Assembly (NCBI RefSeq): GCF_002111595.1
Contig: NZ_LUTN01000005.1
Coordinates: forward strand, 1-64,000
DNA length: 64,000 nt
Origin: Lonsdalea britannica
GTDB taxonomy: Bacteria; Pseudomonadota; Gammaproteobacteria; Enterobacterales; Enterobacteriaceae
Reading direction: 5' to 3'
Numbering within the stretch: position 1 is the stretch's first letter; each line of letters opens with the position of its first letter. The position numbers and the translations under genes were made by a program. Below are positions 23,652 to 31,819 of this stretch, one piece after another. Below the pieces are notes generated by a model. That model did not search any database. It was not told the DNA's origin and was given only the letters and a program-made list of their open reading frames with translations.

Positions 23652-24434
23652 TTAATCTAAATAGCGTTCACGTAAGCGTTCGCGCGCCGGCATATCCAGT
23701 CCGTAGTCCCGCATCAACCAGTTGTCGATCGAGCCGTGCCGCTCACGGATCGTCCGTAGCGCCGTCTGTAGAAACTCCTCGCGAGCCGACAAGATGAAGG
23801 AAAACGGCCGCATGGCCGCCTCGCCCAGCACCGGCGTCAGCTCTTCCATCAGGCGCTGGCGGAACGGTTCCAGCGTGGTTTCCGTCAAAAGATAATCTTC
23901 CATGACCGTCTGTTCATCCGCGCCCAGCGCGAATAACACCAGCGCTACGCCAACGCCGGTGCGATCCTTGCCCACGGCGCAATGCTGCACCAGCGCGCCC
24001 TCGCCCGGCGCCTGCAACAGCTGGACCAGATGGCGGTAGGCGCTGTTTTCGAACGGCAGACGTTCGTAGACGGTGAGCATGAAAGCGCGCGCATCCAGCT
24101 CGGCCAGTTTCTCCGACCCCAGCGATTCAAGATTCGCGGTCACCTCATGACTCGGCGGATTAGCCGGCATGGCATGATAGCTTGCCCCCGACCACAGTCG
24201 GTCCGGACGCTGCGCAGCCTCCGAAATATCACGGTAATCAATCACATGCACGACCGGCATCTCGGCCAGATACGTCAAGTCCTGATCGCTCAGTTCATTC
24301 AGTGAACCCGCACGCAGCAGTTTACCAGGGCGAACTCGCCGGCCGTCGGCCGTCGCCAGCCCGCCCAGATCGCGAAAATTAATCCCGCCGTTCAGCGGCA
24401 GGACGGAAGGGTGCAGCGTCTTGGCTAACGTCAT
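23652..24434 (-). CDS. tyrosine-protein phosphatase (Y_phosphatase3 type)
   Basis: A 260-residue protein of the bacterial tyrosine/lipid phosphatase family (LipA/IphP/Sac-like, Pfam Y_phosphatase3). The P-loop HCAVGKDRTG (151-160, catalytic C152) and the N-terminal NFRDLGGLATADGR are clear. No signal peptide is seen, so it should be cytosolic. The substrate is unknown. It is encoded 31 bases downstream of udp on the same strand, so a shared transcript is likely; whether it acts on a nucleotide-related substrate is speculation. Confidence 0.85.
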   Translation of the reverse strand: MTLAKTLHPSVLPLNGGINFRDLGGLATADGRRVRPGKLLRAGSLNELSDQDLTYLAEMPVVHVIDYRDISEAAQRPDRLWSGASYHAMPANPPSHEVTANLESLGSEKLAELDARAFMLTVYERLPFENSAYRHLVQLLQAPGEGALVQHCAVGKDRTGVGVALVLFALGADEQTVMEDYLLTETTLEPFRQRLMEELTPVLGEAAMRPFSFILSAREEFLQTALRTIRERHGSIDNWLMRDYGLDMPARERLRERYLD

Positions 24435-24465
24435 AGCGTTCCTTTATTCGGTGGGAAGGATGGGT

Positions 24466-25224
24466 TCAGGAAAGCAGCGTCCGCGCCGCGTCCAGCACTA
24501 CGTTCACCGATGCGGTTTCGGCCAGTTTCATCGTCGCGGCGTCCGGGATCTCCTGCTGGGTACGGTTCACGATAACGCCCGCGACCATGCCCGCGCGTAG
24601 CCCCTGACTGGCGCACATTGTCAGCAACGTTGCGGATTCCATTTCATAGTTCAGCACACCCATGCTCTGCCACTCTTCCATCGAACCACGAAAACGACGA
24701 ACGACCCGACCTGAGAAGGTGTCGTAACGTTCCTGCCCCGGATAAAAGGTGTCGGAAGAGGCGGTGACGCCGACGTGTAGCGTATGACCCGCAGCGCGGG
24801 TGGCCTCCACCAGCGCCGACGTGCAGGCAAAGTCCGCGACGGCGGGAAACTCCATCGGCGCAAAATGCAGGCTGGCGCCGTCAAGGCGTACCGCCGCTGT
24901 CGTCACCAACACATCGCCCACGGCGATATGAGGCTGGATCGCGCCGGTCGTCCCGACGCGCAGAAACGTACGAACCCCCAGTTGCGCCAGCTCTTCCACC
25001 GCAATCGACGTCGATGGGCCGCCGATGCCGGTCGAGCAGATAATGACCGGCTGCCCCGCCAGTTCGGCGCGCCAGGACGTGAATTCGCGGTGGGATGCCA
25101 GAAACACCGGGTTCTCCATCAGACGGGCGATCTTCTCTACCCGAGCCGGATCGCCCGGCACAATCGCCAGTTCGGCACCGTGCATATCTTGTTGGGTTAA
25201 TCCCAGGTGAAATACGTCTGACAT
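24466..25224 (-). CDS. udp: uridine phosphorylase Udp
   Basis: Udp converts uridine and phosphate to uracil and ribose-1-phosphate in pyrimidine salvage. The 252-residue product carries [22 protein letters not shown] and [12 protein letters not shown], as in E. coli (253 aa). The start at 25224 is favoured by GGAGAG four bases upstream; ATG 25236 lacks a ribosome site. In E. coli udp is beside rmuC; here it lies with a tyrosine phosphatase gene. Confidence 0.95.
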   Translation of the reverse strand: MSDVFHLGLTQQDMHGAELAIVPGDPARVEKIARLMENPVFLASHREFTSWRAELAGQPVIICSTGIGGPSTSIAVEELAQLGVRTFLRVGTTGAIQPHIAVGDVLVTTAAVRLDGASLHFAPMEFPAVADFACTSALVEATRAAGHTLHVGVTASSDTFYPGQERYDTFSGRVVRRFRGSMEEWQSMGVLNYEMESATLLTMCASQGLRAGMVAGVIVNRTQQEIPDAATMKLAETASVNVVLDAARTLLS

Positions 25225-25307
25225 ATCGCTCTCCATCGATGTAGTAAATGAGAGGGCCTCGCCCTAATCTAATCTCGCGCCGCTCACCCGGTGACCCGGT
25301 AAACGTG

Positions 25308-25329
25308 GCGGATCCTGCAAAGGATCCGC
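25308..25329 (-). terminator. hairpin after the solute-binding protein gene
   Basis: A perfect 8-bp stem GCGGATCC/GGATCCGC with a 6-base loop lies about 80 bases past the stop at 25412 and upstream of udp. The minus-strand tail CACGTTTACC is only weakly T-rich, so termination is plausible but unproven. Confidence 0.45.
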
Positions 25330-25411
25330 ATTGCTTGGTGACACTGTTATGTATAAATTTTCCGTACGGCGATAGCGCATACGCAAGGCGCTCGCCGCCG
25401 TCTATCCGCGA

Positions 25412-26590
25412 TCAGGCGTTGATAAAGTCCTGCCAGTGCCGCACGAGATAGTTGTGCTCATCCATCACCGAATTCCAGACGGCAATGTGCCCCATGCGTT
25501 GCTCGTAGCTTCCCCCGTCACGCAGTTCGCCAGGCATGATCAAGGGGTTGCCGTGGGCATCCGGCAGCGTTTCGGCAGCAGGTTTGCCGCCGTACCAGAA
25601 ATCCCATTCGGCATCAGAGAGATACGCGCGCGTGCGCTGCGGGTTAGAAATATAGTAGCCCTGTCGCGCCATGACCGCCCCCGGCCAGCCGGACTGCCAC
25701 CAGTTCAGATAATCATAGGCGGCTTCTTTCACGCGCCCACTGACGCAACGCGACAGCGACAGACCGCCGTACCAGGCGCGATAGCCCTCTTGCGGCACCG
25801 CCAGCTTGAACCCTTTTTGACGGAAATGATGCCGAAAATACGTCGGTGCCCACAGGCTCTGTATGCAAACCAGCTGATTCCCGATGAGCTTGCTCGCTTC
25901 GTCATGCGTAGAATCCAGCGCGGCAAAATGCCCCTGCCTGCGCAGACCCGCCAGGACATCGGTCAGCCGATCGATCTCTTCCAACGTCAGGTTGCCCACA
26001 TTGCCGAACTGAAACGATCCGCGCGCTTGCACCGCTAGTACGGCGTCCAGCACGCCCATCGAGGCATCATCCTGTAATGCGACCTGACCAAAGAACGCGG
26101 GATTCACCAACCATCCCCAACTCTCCTCTTTCCCCCTGAGCGAAGCCGGCAGACGCTCGACCTGATAAGCGAAGCTGTCGGCGTTGTGCGTCAGCGGGAG
26201 CATACTGATCCGCTCGGTGGGATGGGCGCCCAGCTCGCCGTTATCCTGCACATACAAGCGATGAGCCGGTACGCTGCCGCCGCTCAGCGCTTGGCCGGGC
26301 AACAGCGTACCTCGCTTGGGAAGGGCGTTAATTTCATCCCAATACTGCAGTCTTGCGATCTCAAGCGGCTGGATTGCCTGCGCAGGCCAGACAAAGTCAA
26401 TATTGTGAAACCACTGGTCGTACAGATCGTAACTTTCAGGGTGCATGACCGCTATGCGCTGCGCTTCTTTGACGCTGCATACCCGATAGTCGATACACAT
26501 GCCCAAATCCTGCTCCGCCTGCTTGCGCAGCAGCTCCAGCAGCGTCACAGAGGTTCCCAAAACTCGTAAGGTCACACCGCTGCTCTTCAT
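25412..26590 (-). CDS. extracellular solute-binding protein, spermidine/putrescine type, without visible signal peptide
   Basis: A 392-residue protein resembling PotD-like periplasmic binding proteins of ABC importers. Visible family-like stretches are LRVLGTSVTLLELLRKQAE near the N terminus, DLYDQWFHNIDFVWPA and a C-terminal AVWNSVMDEHNYLVRHW. The N terminus is not a signal peptide: it reads MKSSGVTLRV with no hydrophobic core, and no better upstream start was seen. No ATPase or permease gene lies nearby. It could be a remnant of a transporter operon with its SDR and GntR neighbours, or a cytosolic variant. The substrate is unknown. Confidence 0.7.
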   Translation of the reverse strand: MKSSGVTLRVLGTSVTLLELLRKQAEQDLGMCIDYRVCSVKEAQRIAVMHPESYDLYDQWFHNIDFVWPAQAIQPLEIARLQYWDEINALPKRGTLLPGQALSGGSVPAHRLYVQDNGELGAHPTERISMLPLTHNADSFAYQVERLPASLRGKEESWGWLVNPAFFGQVALQDDASMGVLDAVLAVQARGSFQFGNVGNLTLEEIDRLTDVLAGLRRQGHFAALDSTHDEASKLIGNQLVCIQSLWAPTYFRHHFRQKGFKLAVPQEGYRAWYGGLSLSRCVSGRVKEAAYDYLNWWQSGWPGAVMARQGYYISNPQRTRAYLSDAEWDFWYGGKPAAETLPDAHGNPLIMPGELRDGGSYEQRMGHIAVWNSVMDEHNYLVRHWQDFINA

Positions 26591-26688
26591 CACTGCCCGC
26601 CGTTTGTCATGATCAACGACGTCTGAAAGTGCTTAATACCGCTTTCGCATCCTGAAATCCGCATCCCCCGATTCATGATGTTTCCTCG

Positions 26689-26935
26689 CCGCAAGGGCGC
26701 GAGCGTGTCACCGCCGGTTTACCAAGGTGCTGTCGGGGAGAAACGCGAAGAGATCCCCGAAGAGTGATGGGGATGTGCATTTTTTTCACGATAATAATAC
26801 CTTTCAAGCTCAATAGAGATGGGCCATGCCGACCATAACCACCCATGGGCGAATCGTCAAACAGCCTGAGAACCGCTCGTGTCACCACGAGTTCTGGCGC
26901 GCTCGCGCCAAGTTGTGCGAACGCATGAGCATGCG
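26689..26935. repeat. cluster of palindromes between the binding-protein and SDR genes
   Basis: Part of a 453-base gap. Three perfect hairpins occur within 60 bases: CTCGTG/CACGAG (26876-26891, GTGA loop on the minus strand), TGGCGCG/CGCGCCA (26895-26910) and CGCATG/CATGCG (26922-26935). A fourth, ATCCCC/GGGGAT (26752-26773), is followed on the plus strand by GTGCATTTTTTTC. GTGTCACC is repeated near 26704, 26879 and 26946. A 119-residue minus-strand frame crosses it but looks non-coding. It may be a structured RNA, a repeat element or a deletion scar. Confidence 0.55.
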
Positions 26936-27043
26936 AGAACGCCATTGTGTCACCATTGTCCAGAATCGATGATACCGCAATCGTCAACCAACGGCAGTTG
27001 GCTGCGTTCAGGATCGCGCTTAATCCCACGTCGCCTTTTTGGG

Positions 27044-27790
27044 TCAGGGCATGACGTCGCCGGAATTTGGCCCCAGCGTTTGACCGACAAAGAGATTGCC
27101 ACCCGGATCGCTGGCCAACAGCAGCACGGCCGGTGCGACCTCATCGGGGTTCCCGAATCGCCCCAACGGTAGCTCTGCGGCTTTGGCCTTTTTCCAGTCG
27201 CTGCTGATGCCGTCGATCATCGGCGTCGCGATCGGGCCGGGAGCGATGGCATTGACCAACACGTTGTGCGGCGCCATTTCCAGCGCCAGCGACTTGGTGA
27301 AGCCGATAACGCCCGCTTTCGCCGCCACATAATGACACAACTCCGCCCCCCCTTTGATACCCAGCTGAGAGGCGATATTGATGATGCGCCCCCAACGCTG
27401 ACCCCGCATCCAAGGCAGCGCCCGCTGGGAAGAAAGGAATACGCTGCGCAGATCTACCGCCATCATTTCCTCCCACATCTCCAGCGTGATCGCCTCGCAG
27501 GGCGCTTGCGTCAACAGCCCCGCATTGTTGACGAGGATATCGATACCGCCGTAGTGACGGACGCAGTCATCAACGCTTTGCTGCGCGCCCGACGGCGTCG
27601 CGACATCTACGACGCTGCCATAGCATTCAACGCCGCGTTGGCGGCAACGCTCGACGACGTGTTCCAGTCCTTCCGCATCGCGATCGGACAACAGCAAGCG
27701 CGGATGGTGCTGTGAGAAAAGTTCGGCGATAGCGAACCCGATACCGCTGGCCGCTCCGCTGATAACAACGCGTTTATCCTGTAATGACAT
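27044..27790 (-). CDS. short-chain dehydrogenase/reductase (FabG-like SDR)
   Basis: A 248-residue classical SDR using NAD(P). Seen are the cofactor loop SGAASGIGFAIAEL (about 10-23), NNAG, and a catalytic Ser-Tyr-Lys set in IINIASQLG and YVAAKAG. This is the FabG/3-oxoacyl reductase-like or sugar-alcohol dehydrogenase type; the substrate cannot be told from sequence. ATG 27790 has AGGGAGA upstream and fits the family start; 27805 does not. Its neighbours are a divergent GntR regulator and, across a palindrome-rich gap, an orphan binding protein. A catabolic role is an inference. Confidence 0.8.
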   Translation of the reverse strand: MSLQDKRVVISGAASGIGFAIAELFSQHHPRLLLSDRDAEGLEHVVERCRQRGVECYGSVVDVATPSGAQQSVDDCVRHYGGIDILVNNAGLLTQAPCEAITLEMWEEMMAVDLRSVFLSSQRALPWMRGQRWGRIINIASQLGIKGGAELCHYVAAKAGVIGFTKSLALEMAPHNVLVNAIAPGPIATPMIDGISSDWKKAKAAELPLGRFGNPDEVAPAVLLLASDPGGNLFVGQTLGPNSGDVMP

Positions 27791-28477
27791 CCTATTCTCC
27801 CTCATCCGGCCAATGTGGATGGACCGTCGTCAATCATATAAGCGCTGGTCAGCGCAGAGAACAACCATGACCAGCGAAGTGAAAACATGCATAGCAGATA
27901 ATCAAACGAAGAAAGCGATCTTGTCGTCGAATTCTGCATTCTATCCCATGACCTTCTACGCAGACCTTGAGCAAACCGACCTGATCATCTCACCTATGGG
28001 CTGCCATCCCGTTTCGCCGTACGACTCCCATCGCCGGAAAAGGTCTTTTACCTTCCCAGCAAACCTCCGAGAGTCCTTGCGGTTCGCCTCTTCAGTCATT
28101 TGTTTTTCCGAACGAAATGCGTTTTATCACTCGAAAACCCGCCGAATAGATAGCGATCTATTTAATTGATTCATCACTATTCGTTAGGTAAATGGGCAAT
28201 TAGGACGACAAAAAAACAAAAGTTTACCGTTAATAATAAAAATATCAGATGAATATATCGCCATTATTTAAAAAATGGGAATGAGACAACATTTCCACCT
28301 AAAAAATCACTCGCGCAATGCGTGTCATCCATAAACGTATCTTATATTAAAACATCCATTATTGAGCGAGTATTATCCAGAAGGCCCGTTTTTCAAACGC
28401 CATCAGTCACGCACATCGCCGCAGAGGTGTGCGATAATGACGACATGCGCATGGCAGGGGGGACGATGTCATAAAGG
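27791..28477. other. A/T-rich divergent promoter region
   Basis: 687 bases between divergent SDR and GntR genes, A/T-rich from about 28130 to 28380. It must carry promoters for both and probably the GntR operator. A plus-strand frame at 27813-28169 has no family features and is not called. No clear palindromic operator was identified by eye. Confidence 0.4.
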
Positions 28478-29488
28478 ATGTTAACTACACACGATAATAA
28501 AAAACCGGACATTCGTGGCACAGCACGTTACGAAATGATCCATCAGGTATTGCAACAGGCCATCAAGGCAAAAACGTTGCCTGTCGGACTGGTCATGCTG
28601 GAAGGACCGCTCGCCGAATTGTTCGGTACGAGTCGCGTTCCCGTTCGCCGGGCGCTTGGACTCTTGCATGAAGAAGGATTGCTCAGCCGCTTCGAAGGCC
28701 GAGGTTTCATCGTGGCCGCGGCGGACCAGGAAATAGAACCTGTGCGTATGCCGCTCAACCGCACCATGCTCGGATTCGATCAGCAGCAAGAGCTGGTGGA
28801 TACACGCAGCACCGGTGAGAAAGTGCTCAGCGATCTGCATGAAGCGCTATCCACCTGTATGGTCTTTGGTCATTACCAGCTTAACGAGGCCAGTGCGGCC
28901 GAGTTTTACCACGTCAGCCGCAACGTCATCCGCGAAAGCCTGATGCGACTGCGCGATCGCGGTCTGGTCGAGAAAGAGCCCTATTCCCAATGGCTGGCCG
29001 GGCCGCTTACCGCCCGTGAAATCCGCGAACATTACGAAGTTCGCGCCAGTCTCGAACCCGCCGCGCTGCGTCGGGCCGGGCCACTCATCCCTCAAAAGCA
29101 CATTGAAGCCAGTCTGACGCATATTGAACGCATTCGAACCAGTAAGGTCAGCACGGGGATTGAGCTTGAGCAGGTTGAAGACGATCTGCATCTGCTGAGT
29201 CTTGAGTTTGCGGGCAACCGCGCCTTGGTCGATATTCTTCGGCAAAGCCACTCTACCCTGACTATCGCGCGTATCTTCCACGAAACCCTCTCACTACCTG
29301 TTGACGAAGCAATGGTGAGCGAGCATCAGGTTATCTATCAACTCCTGCTAGAAGGTCGCTGGGACCTCGCGGCGCGAAACCTGGATGAGCATTTGGCGAA
29401 TGCCCAAAATAGAACGCTTAAAAAGCTGAAAGTTCTGTCCGTACTCCCAGAACCCACGCTCCCCCCCTACCTCCATCGCCTCAGCTGA
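28478..29488 (+). CDS. GntR-family regulator with two winged helices and an FCD domain
   Basis: A 336-residue transcription factor. Residues 15-80 form a GntR-type winged helix (LAELFGTSRVPVRRAL ... EGRGFIV). Residues 115-178 look like a second one (AAEFYHVSRNVIRESLMRL). Residues about 182-310 form an FCD effector domain with metal ligands D235, H238, H283 and H305. Usual FadR/FCD proteins are 220-250 residues with a single winged helix, so the tandem DNA-binding layout is unusual. It is divergent from the SDR gene, which it probably controls. The effector is unknown. Confidence 0.8.
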   Translation: MLTTHDNKKPDIRGTARYEMIHQVLQQAIKAKTLPVGLVMLEGPLAELFGTSRVPVRRALGLLHEEGLLSRFEGRGFIVAAADQEIEPVRMPLNRTMLGFDQQQELVDTRSTGEKVLSDLHEALSTCMVFGHYQLNEASAAEFYHVSRNVIRESLMRLRDRGLVEKEPYSQWLAGPLTAREIREHYEVRASLEPAALRRAGPLIPQKHIEASLTHIERIRTSKVSTGIELEQVEDDLHLLSLEFAGNRALVDILRQSHSTLTIARIFHETLSLPVDEAMVSEHQVIYQLLLEGRWDLAARNLDEHLANAQNRTLKKLKVLSVLPEPTLPPYLHRLS

Positions 29489-29597
29489 CCCACAGCATAA
29501 CCCGGCAGCGAAACCCCCTCTGTTCCAGAAATAACATGTCAAAAATGAAGAAACCCACCGAACAGCCAATGCCCTCACAATAGCGACTCGCACGCCA

Positions 29598-29619
29598 CGC
29601 CGCTGTGTTAACAGCGGCG
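29598..29619. terminator. hairpin between convergent GntR and MFS genes
   Basis: A perfect 9-bp stem CGCCGCTGT/ACAGCGGCG with a GTTA loop lies between the GntR stop (29488) and the MFS stop (29703). No T-run flanks it, but its position suits a bidirectional stop. Confidence 0.45.
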
Positions 29620-29702
29620 GCTGAATTCGGTGAGTTAGGCCGATAGCCTGGCATTTGCCTGACCGCCGCTCGACCCAGAGCCACGGTGTTAACCCCAGCG
29701 CT

Positions 29703-30950
29703 TTATTTGGACTGCGTTATTTTTCGCTCATCGGGCAAGAGAAGAGAGAGGATCATCGCCACTGCGGCAACCGCAGCGACGCCAGCATAAATCCCCTGAA
29801 AACTGCCCACCCATGACTGAAAGTATCCACTGCCTGCATTACCCAAGCTGGTGCCGATACCCAGAAAAACATTAGCCACCGCGAAAATAGCGGTGGAAGT
29901 CTCAGGACTCGCCGCTTTGGTGATGTAAGCCGGAATAAGACCAAAGATCGCATAGAACGACAGGCCGAACGCAACAGCGGCCATGCGCAAGGTGATTGTT
30001 CCGCCCTCCATGGCCACGAGCAAGCCAGCGGCGAGAAGGAGGCTATACGAAAGCGCCAGCGTCATACGAACCCCAATTTTGTCAGCCAGCAGGCCAAACG
30101 CGAATCCACTGATGAGGCCAGTGACGCCGATCATGGACCAAAGCTGGCCGATAAATGAGATCGAAAAGTGCTGCTCATTGCCCAGGAAGGAAGCAAGGTA
30201 GTTCTGCCAGGGGCCGCATGCGATACCGCTCAATGCGAGCAGCGTCCAAATCAGGAAGTGCCGGGGGGTTGCCAGGGACTTCAATCGGGGGGATTTCTCC
30301 AGATTAGCCTGCTTGTCTAAACAATTTTGGGGGGACGCCTTCCTGAAGACATCCGCGGCCAGTCCACGTAGCACGGTATAACCAATGATAGCCACGGTAA
30401 TGGAGATCGCGCCAATCACCATCCACACCGTACGCCAGTCATAGCCATGTATCAGAAAGGGAACCAGCAACCCCGTGGCAAACTGCCCATAGGCTGTTCC
30501 ACTGGATATCAGTCCATTAATGCTCGACTGCCAGGCGATGGGGACGACTTTTCCTATGACGCCAACGGTTGGAATAACCGTCATTGCGGCACATGAGCCG
30601 AGTGCGATTAACAAAGCGCCCGCCTGCCATATGTTCTGTACTGCGGACAACAGAGTCAGTAAAAAACCGGCCGTCAGCGCGGCCGCAAAAATCACATTGC
30701 CACCGCCGAACCGGCGCGTTAAAGGCGAACAAAACAGGGATGCCGTCAGATACGAGACCTGCGCCCCTCCTGTGATGATGCCAACAGTCGGAATGCCAAA
30801 GCTGAGGCTTTCTTGCATGAAAGTGACCAGCACAGAGAAAAGGTACAACCCGAAGCCAAAAACGATTGCGATATAAAGCGTCAGGATGATTGCCACGCTG
30901 GCGGTACTGACCAGACTGGCGGGGCGAGACGTCATGGGTTTAGACTGCAT
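29703..30950 (-). CDS. MFS transporter
   Basis: A 415-residue major facilitator protein with about twelve hydrophobic helices and a central hydrophilic loop near residues 205-230. The loop-2 motif between helices 2 and 3 reads SPLTRRFGGG, and the matching one in the second half reads FGLLADKIGVRM. Substrate unknown. It is divergent from a small ArsR-type regulator across a repeated operator, which suggests ligand-induced expression of an exporter or importer. Confidence 0.85.
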   Translation of the reverse strand: MQSKPMTSRPASLVSTASVAIILTLYIAIVFGFGLYLFSVLVTFMQESLSFGIPTVGIITGGAQVSYLTASLFCSPLTRRFGGGNVIFAAALTAGFLLTLLSAVQNIWQAGALLIALGSCAAMTVIPTVGVIGKVVPIAWQSSINGLISSGTAYGQFATGLLVPFLIHGYDWRTVWMVIGAISITVAIIGYTVLRGLAADVFRKASPQNCLDKQANLEKSPRLKSLATPRHFLIWTLLALSGIACGPWQNYLASFLGNEQHFSISFIGQLWSMIGVTGLISGFAFGLLADKIGVRMTLALSYSLLLAAGLLVAMEGGTITLRMAAVAFGLSFYAIFGLIPAYITKAASPETSTAIFAVANVFLGIGTSLGNAGSGYFQSWVGSFQGIYAGVAAVAAVAMILSLLLPDERKITQSK

Positions 30951-31026
30951 AAAAGAGATTCCTTATCGCAAGGTGACGGCTGAGGATATCGAGTGTTTTG
31001 CGTAGGTATCCCCGTTTCCGTATCAT

Positions 31027-31082
31027 CTATATACGATAACAACTATATAGTTAATTATCTATATAGAATAATTGCTATATAG
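31027..31082. promoter_or_regulatory. four-copy 16-bp-spaced CTATATAG operator array
   Basis: CTATATAC at 31027 and perfect CTATATAG at 31043, 31059 and 31075 begin exactly 16 bases apart. The 8-mer is itself palindromic. The array fills the divergent MFS/ArsR promoter region, ending 29 bases before the ArsR start. It is a likely binding site for that ArsR protein; this is inferred from position only. Confidence 0.7.
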
Positions 31083-31111
31083 ATTCCACAAGCAAAAATA
31101 GAGAAAGGTTT

Positions 31112-31435
31112 ATGCAGACAGAACCGCAGTTGCAGGAGGTCTTACATGCGCTCGCTAACCGCCACAGACTAATGATTATTCGCTGGCTGGCGGATCCCAA
31201 AGCACATTTTCCGATACAGCGTGATGGGGATCTGACTGAAGATGGCGTCTGCGTGAGTTTTATCACTGACAAAACCGGTCTGAGTCAGCCGACAGTCACC
31301 ACTCATATGCAGGTTCTGGCGAAAGCGGGACTGGTGATTCCTACGCGGATAAAAAACTGGGTTTATTACCGACTTAATGATGCGGTGGCAGAACAGTTTT
31401 TGGGCGAACTGGGCGCCTTGCTACGCCGATCGTAA
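31112..31435 (+). CDS. ArsR-family transcriptional regulator
   Basis: A 107-residue winged-helix repressor of the ArsR/SmtB superfamily. The N-terminal helix LHALANRHRLMIIRWLAD and the recognition region TGLSQPTVTTHMQVLAKAGLV followed by the wing (IKNWVYYRL) are typical. Only one cysteine is seen (in EDGVCVSF), so a metal-sensing ArsR/CadC site is unlikely and a small-molecule or redox signal is possible. It is divergent from the MFS gene and preceded by the CTATATAG array. Confidence 0.85.
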   Translation: MQTEPQLQEVLHALANRHRLMIIRWLADPKAHFPIQRDGDLTEDGVCVSFITDKTGLSQPTVTTHMQVLAKAGLVIPTRIKNWVYYRLNDAVAEQFLGELGALLRRS

Positions 31436-31819
31436 GAAGCGGGAGTTAAGGCTTAGCGCTTTGCATAAAGGCAGCGGGCTTCGCTCATCCTCACGACACC
31501 CACGTGGTTCATGCAGAAGAGGAATCAAATACCTGTCTCAGTTTATAACCGATTTGCTTGCCGTCAGGCGTGCGCCATGAAGATGAATGCGTGCTGTATG
31601 GACCGTCCCCACTCTGACATCGAAGATCTGACCACAGTCTATAAAGGCTCGCAGGAAGGATGAGGAAAGGGTGAACTCAACGGTCTGGGTACGGAATAAA
31701 AAAACGGGGAAACGATCGTTTCCCCGTTGAGTCATGATGGGCCAGCATGTGGCTTATGCCGGACTGATGCGTCCCGGCGAGAGGCCGGGACACTGACGGG
31801 ACGGCTCTCTCGTCAGCGA
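31436..31819. other. ArsR-metE intergenic region with hairpins
   Basis: 384 bases without a credible gene. Besides the metE terminator it holds a perfect 8-bp stem GTCCCGGC/GCCGGGAC (31771-31791) just past the metE stop and a CTGACG/CGTCAG pair over its right side. Nothing else was recognised. Confidence 0.5.
31698..31728 (-). terminator. rho-independent terminator downstream of metE
   Basis: ACGGGGAAACG pairs with CGTTTCCCCGT (31704-31727), and seven T residues follow on the minus strand. It lies about 90 bases after the metE stop. It is the only strong terminator between metE and the ArsR gene. Confidence 0.88.

Noticed and set aside
26673-27029. 119-codon minus-strand frame between the binding-protein and SDR genes
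   Set aside because: It crosses several perfect palindromes, has no recognisable domain and its composition is not protein-like; treated as a non-coding repeat region.
27813-28169. 119-codon plus-strand frame in the SDR/GntR divergent region
   Set aside because: No family similarity, no ribosome site, and it overlaps the expected promoter region.
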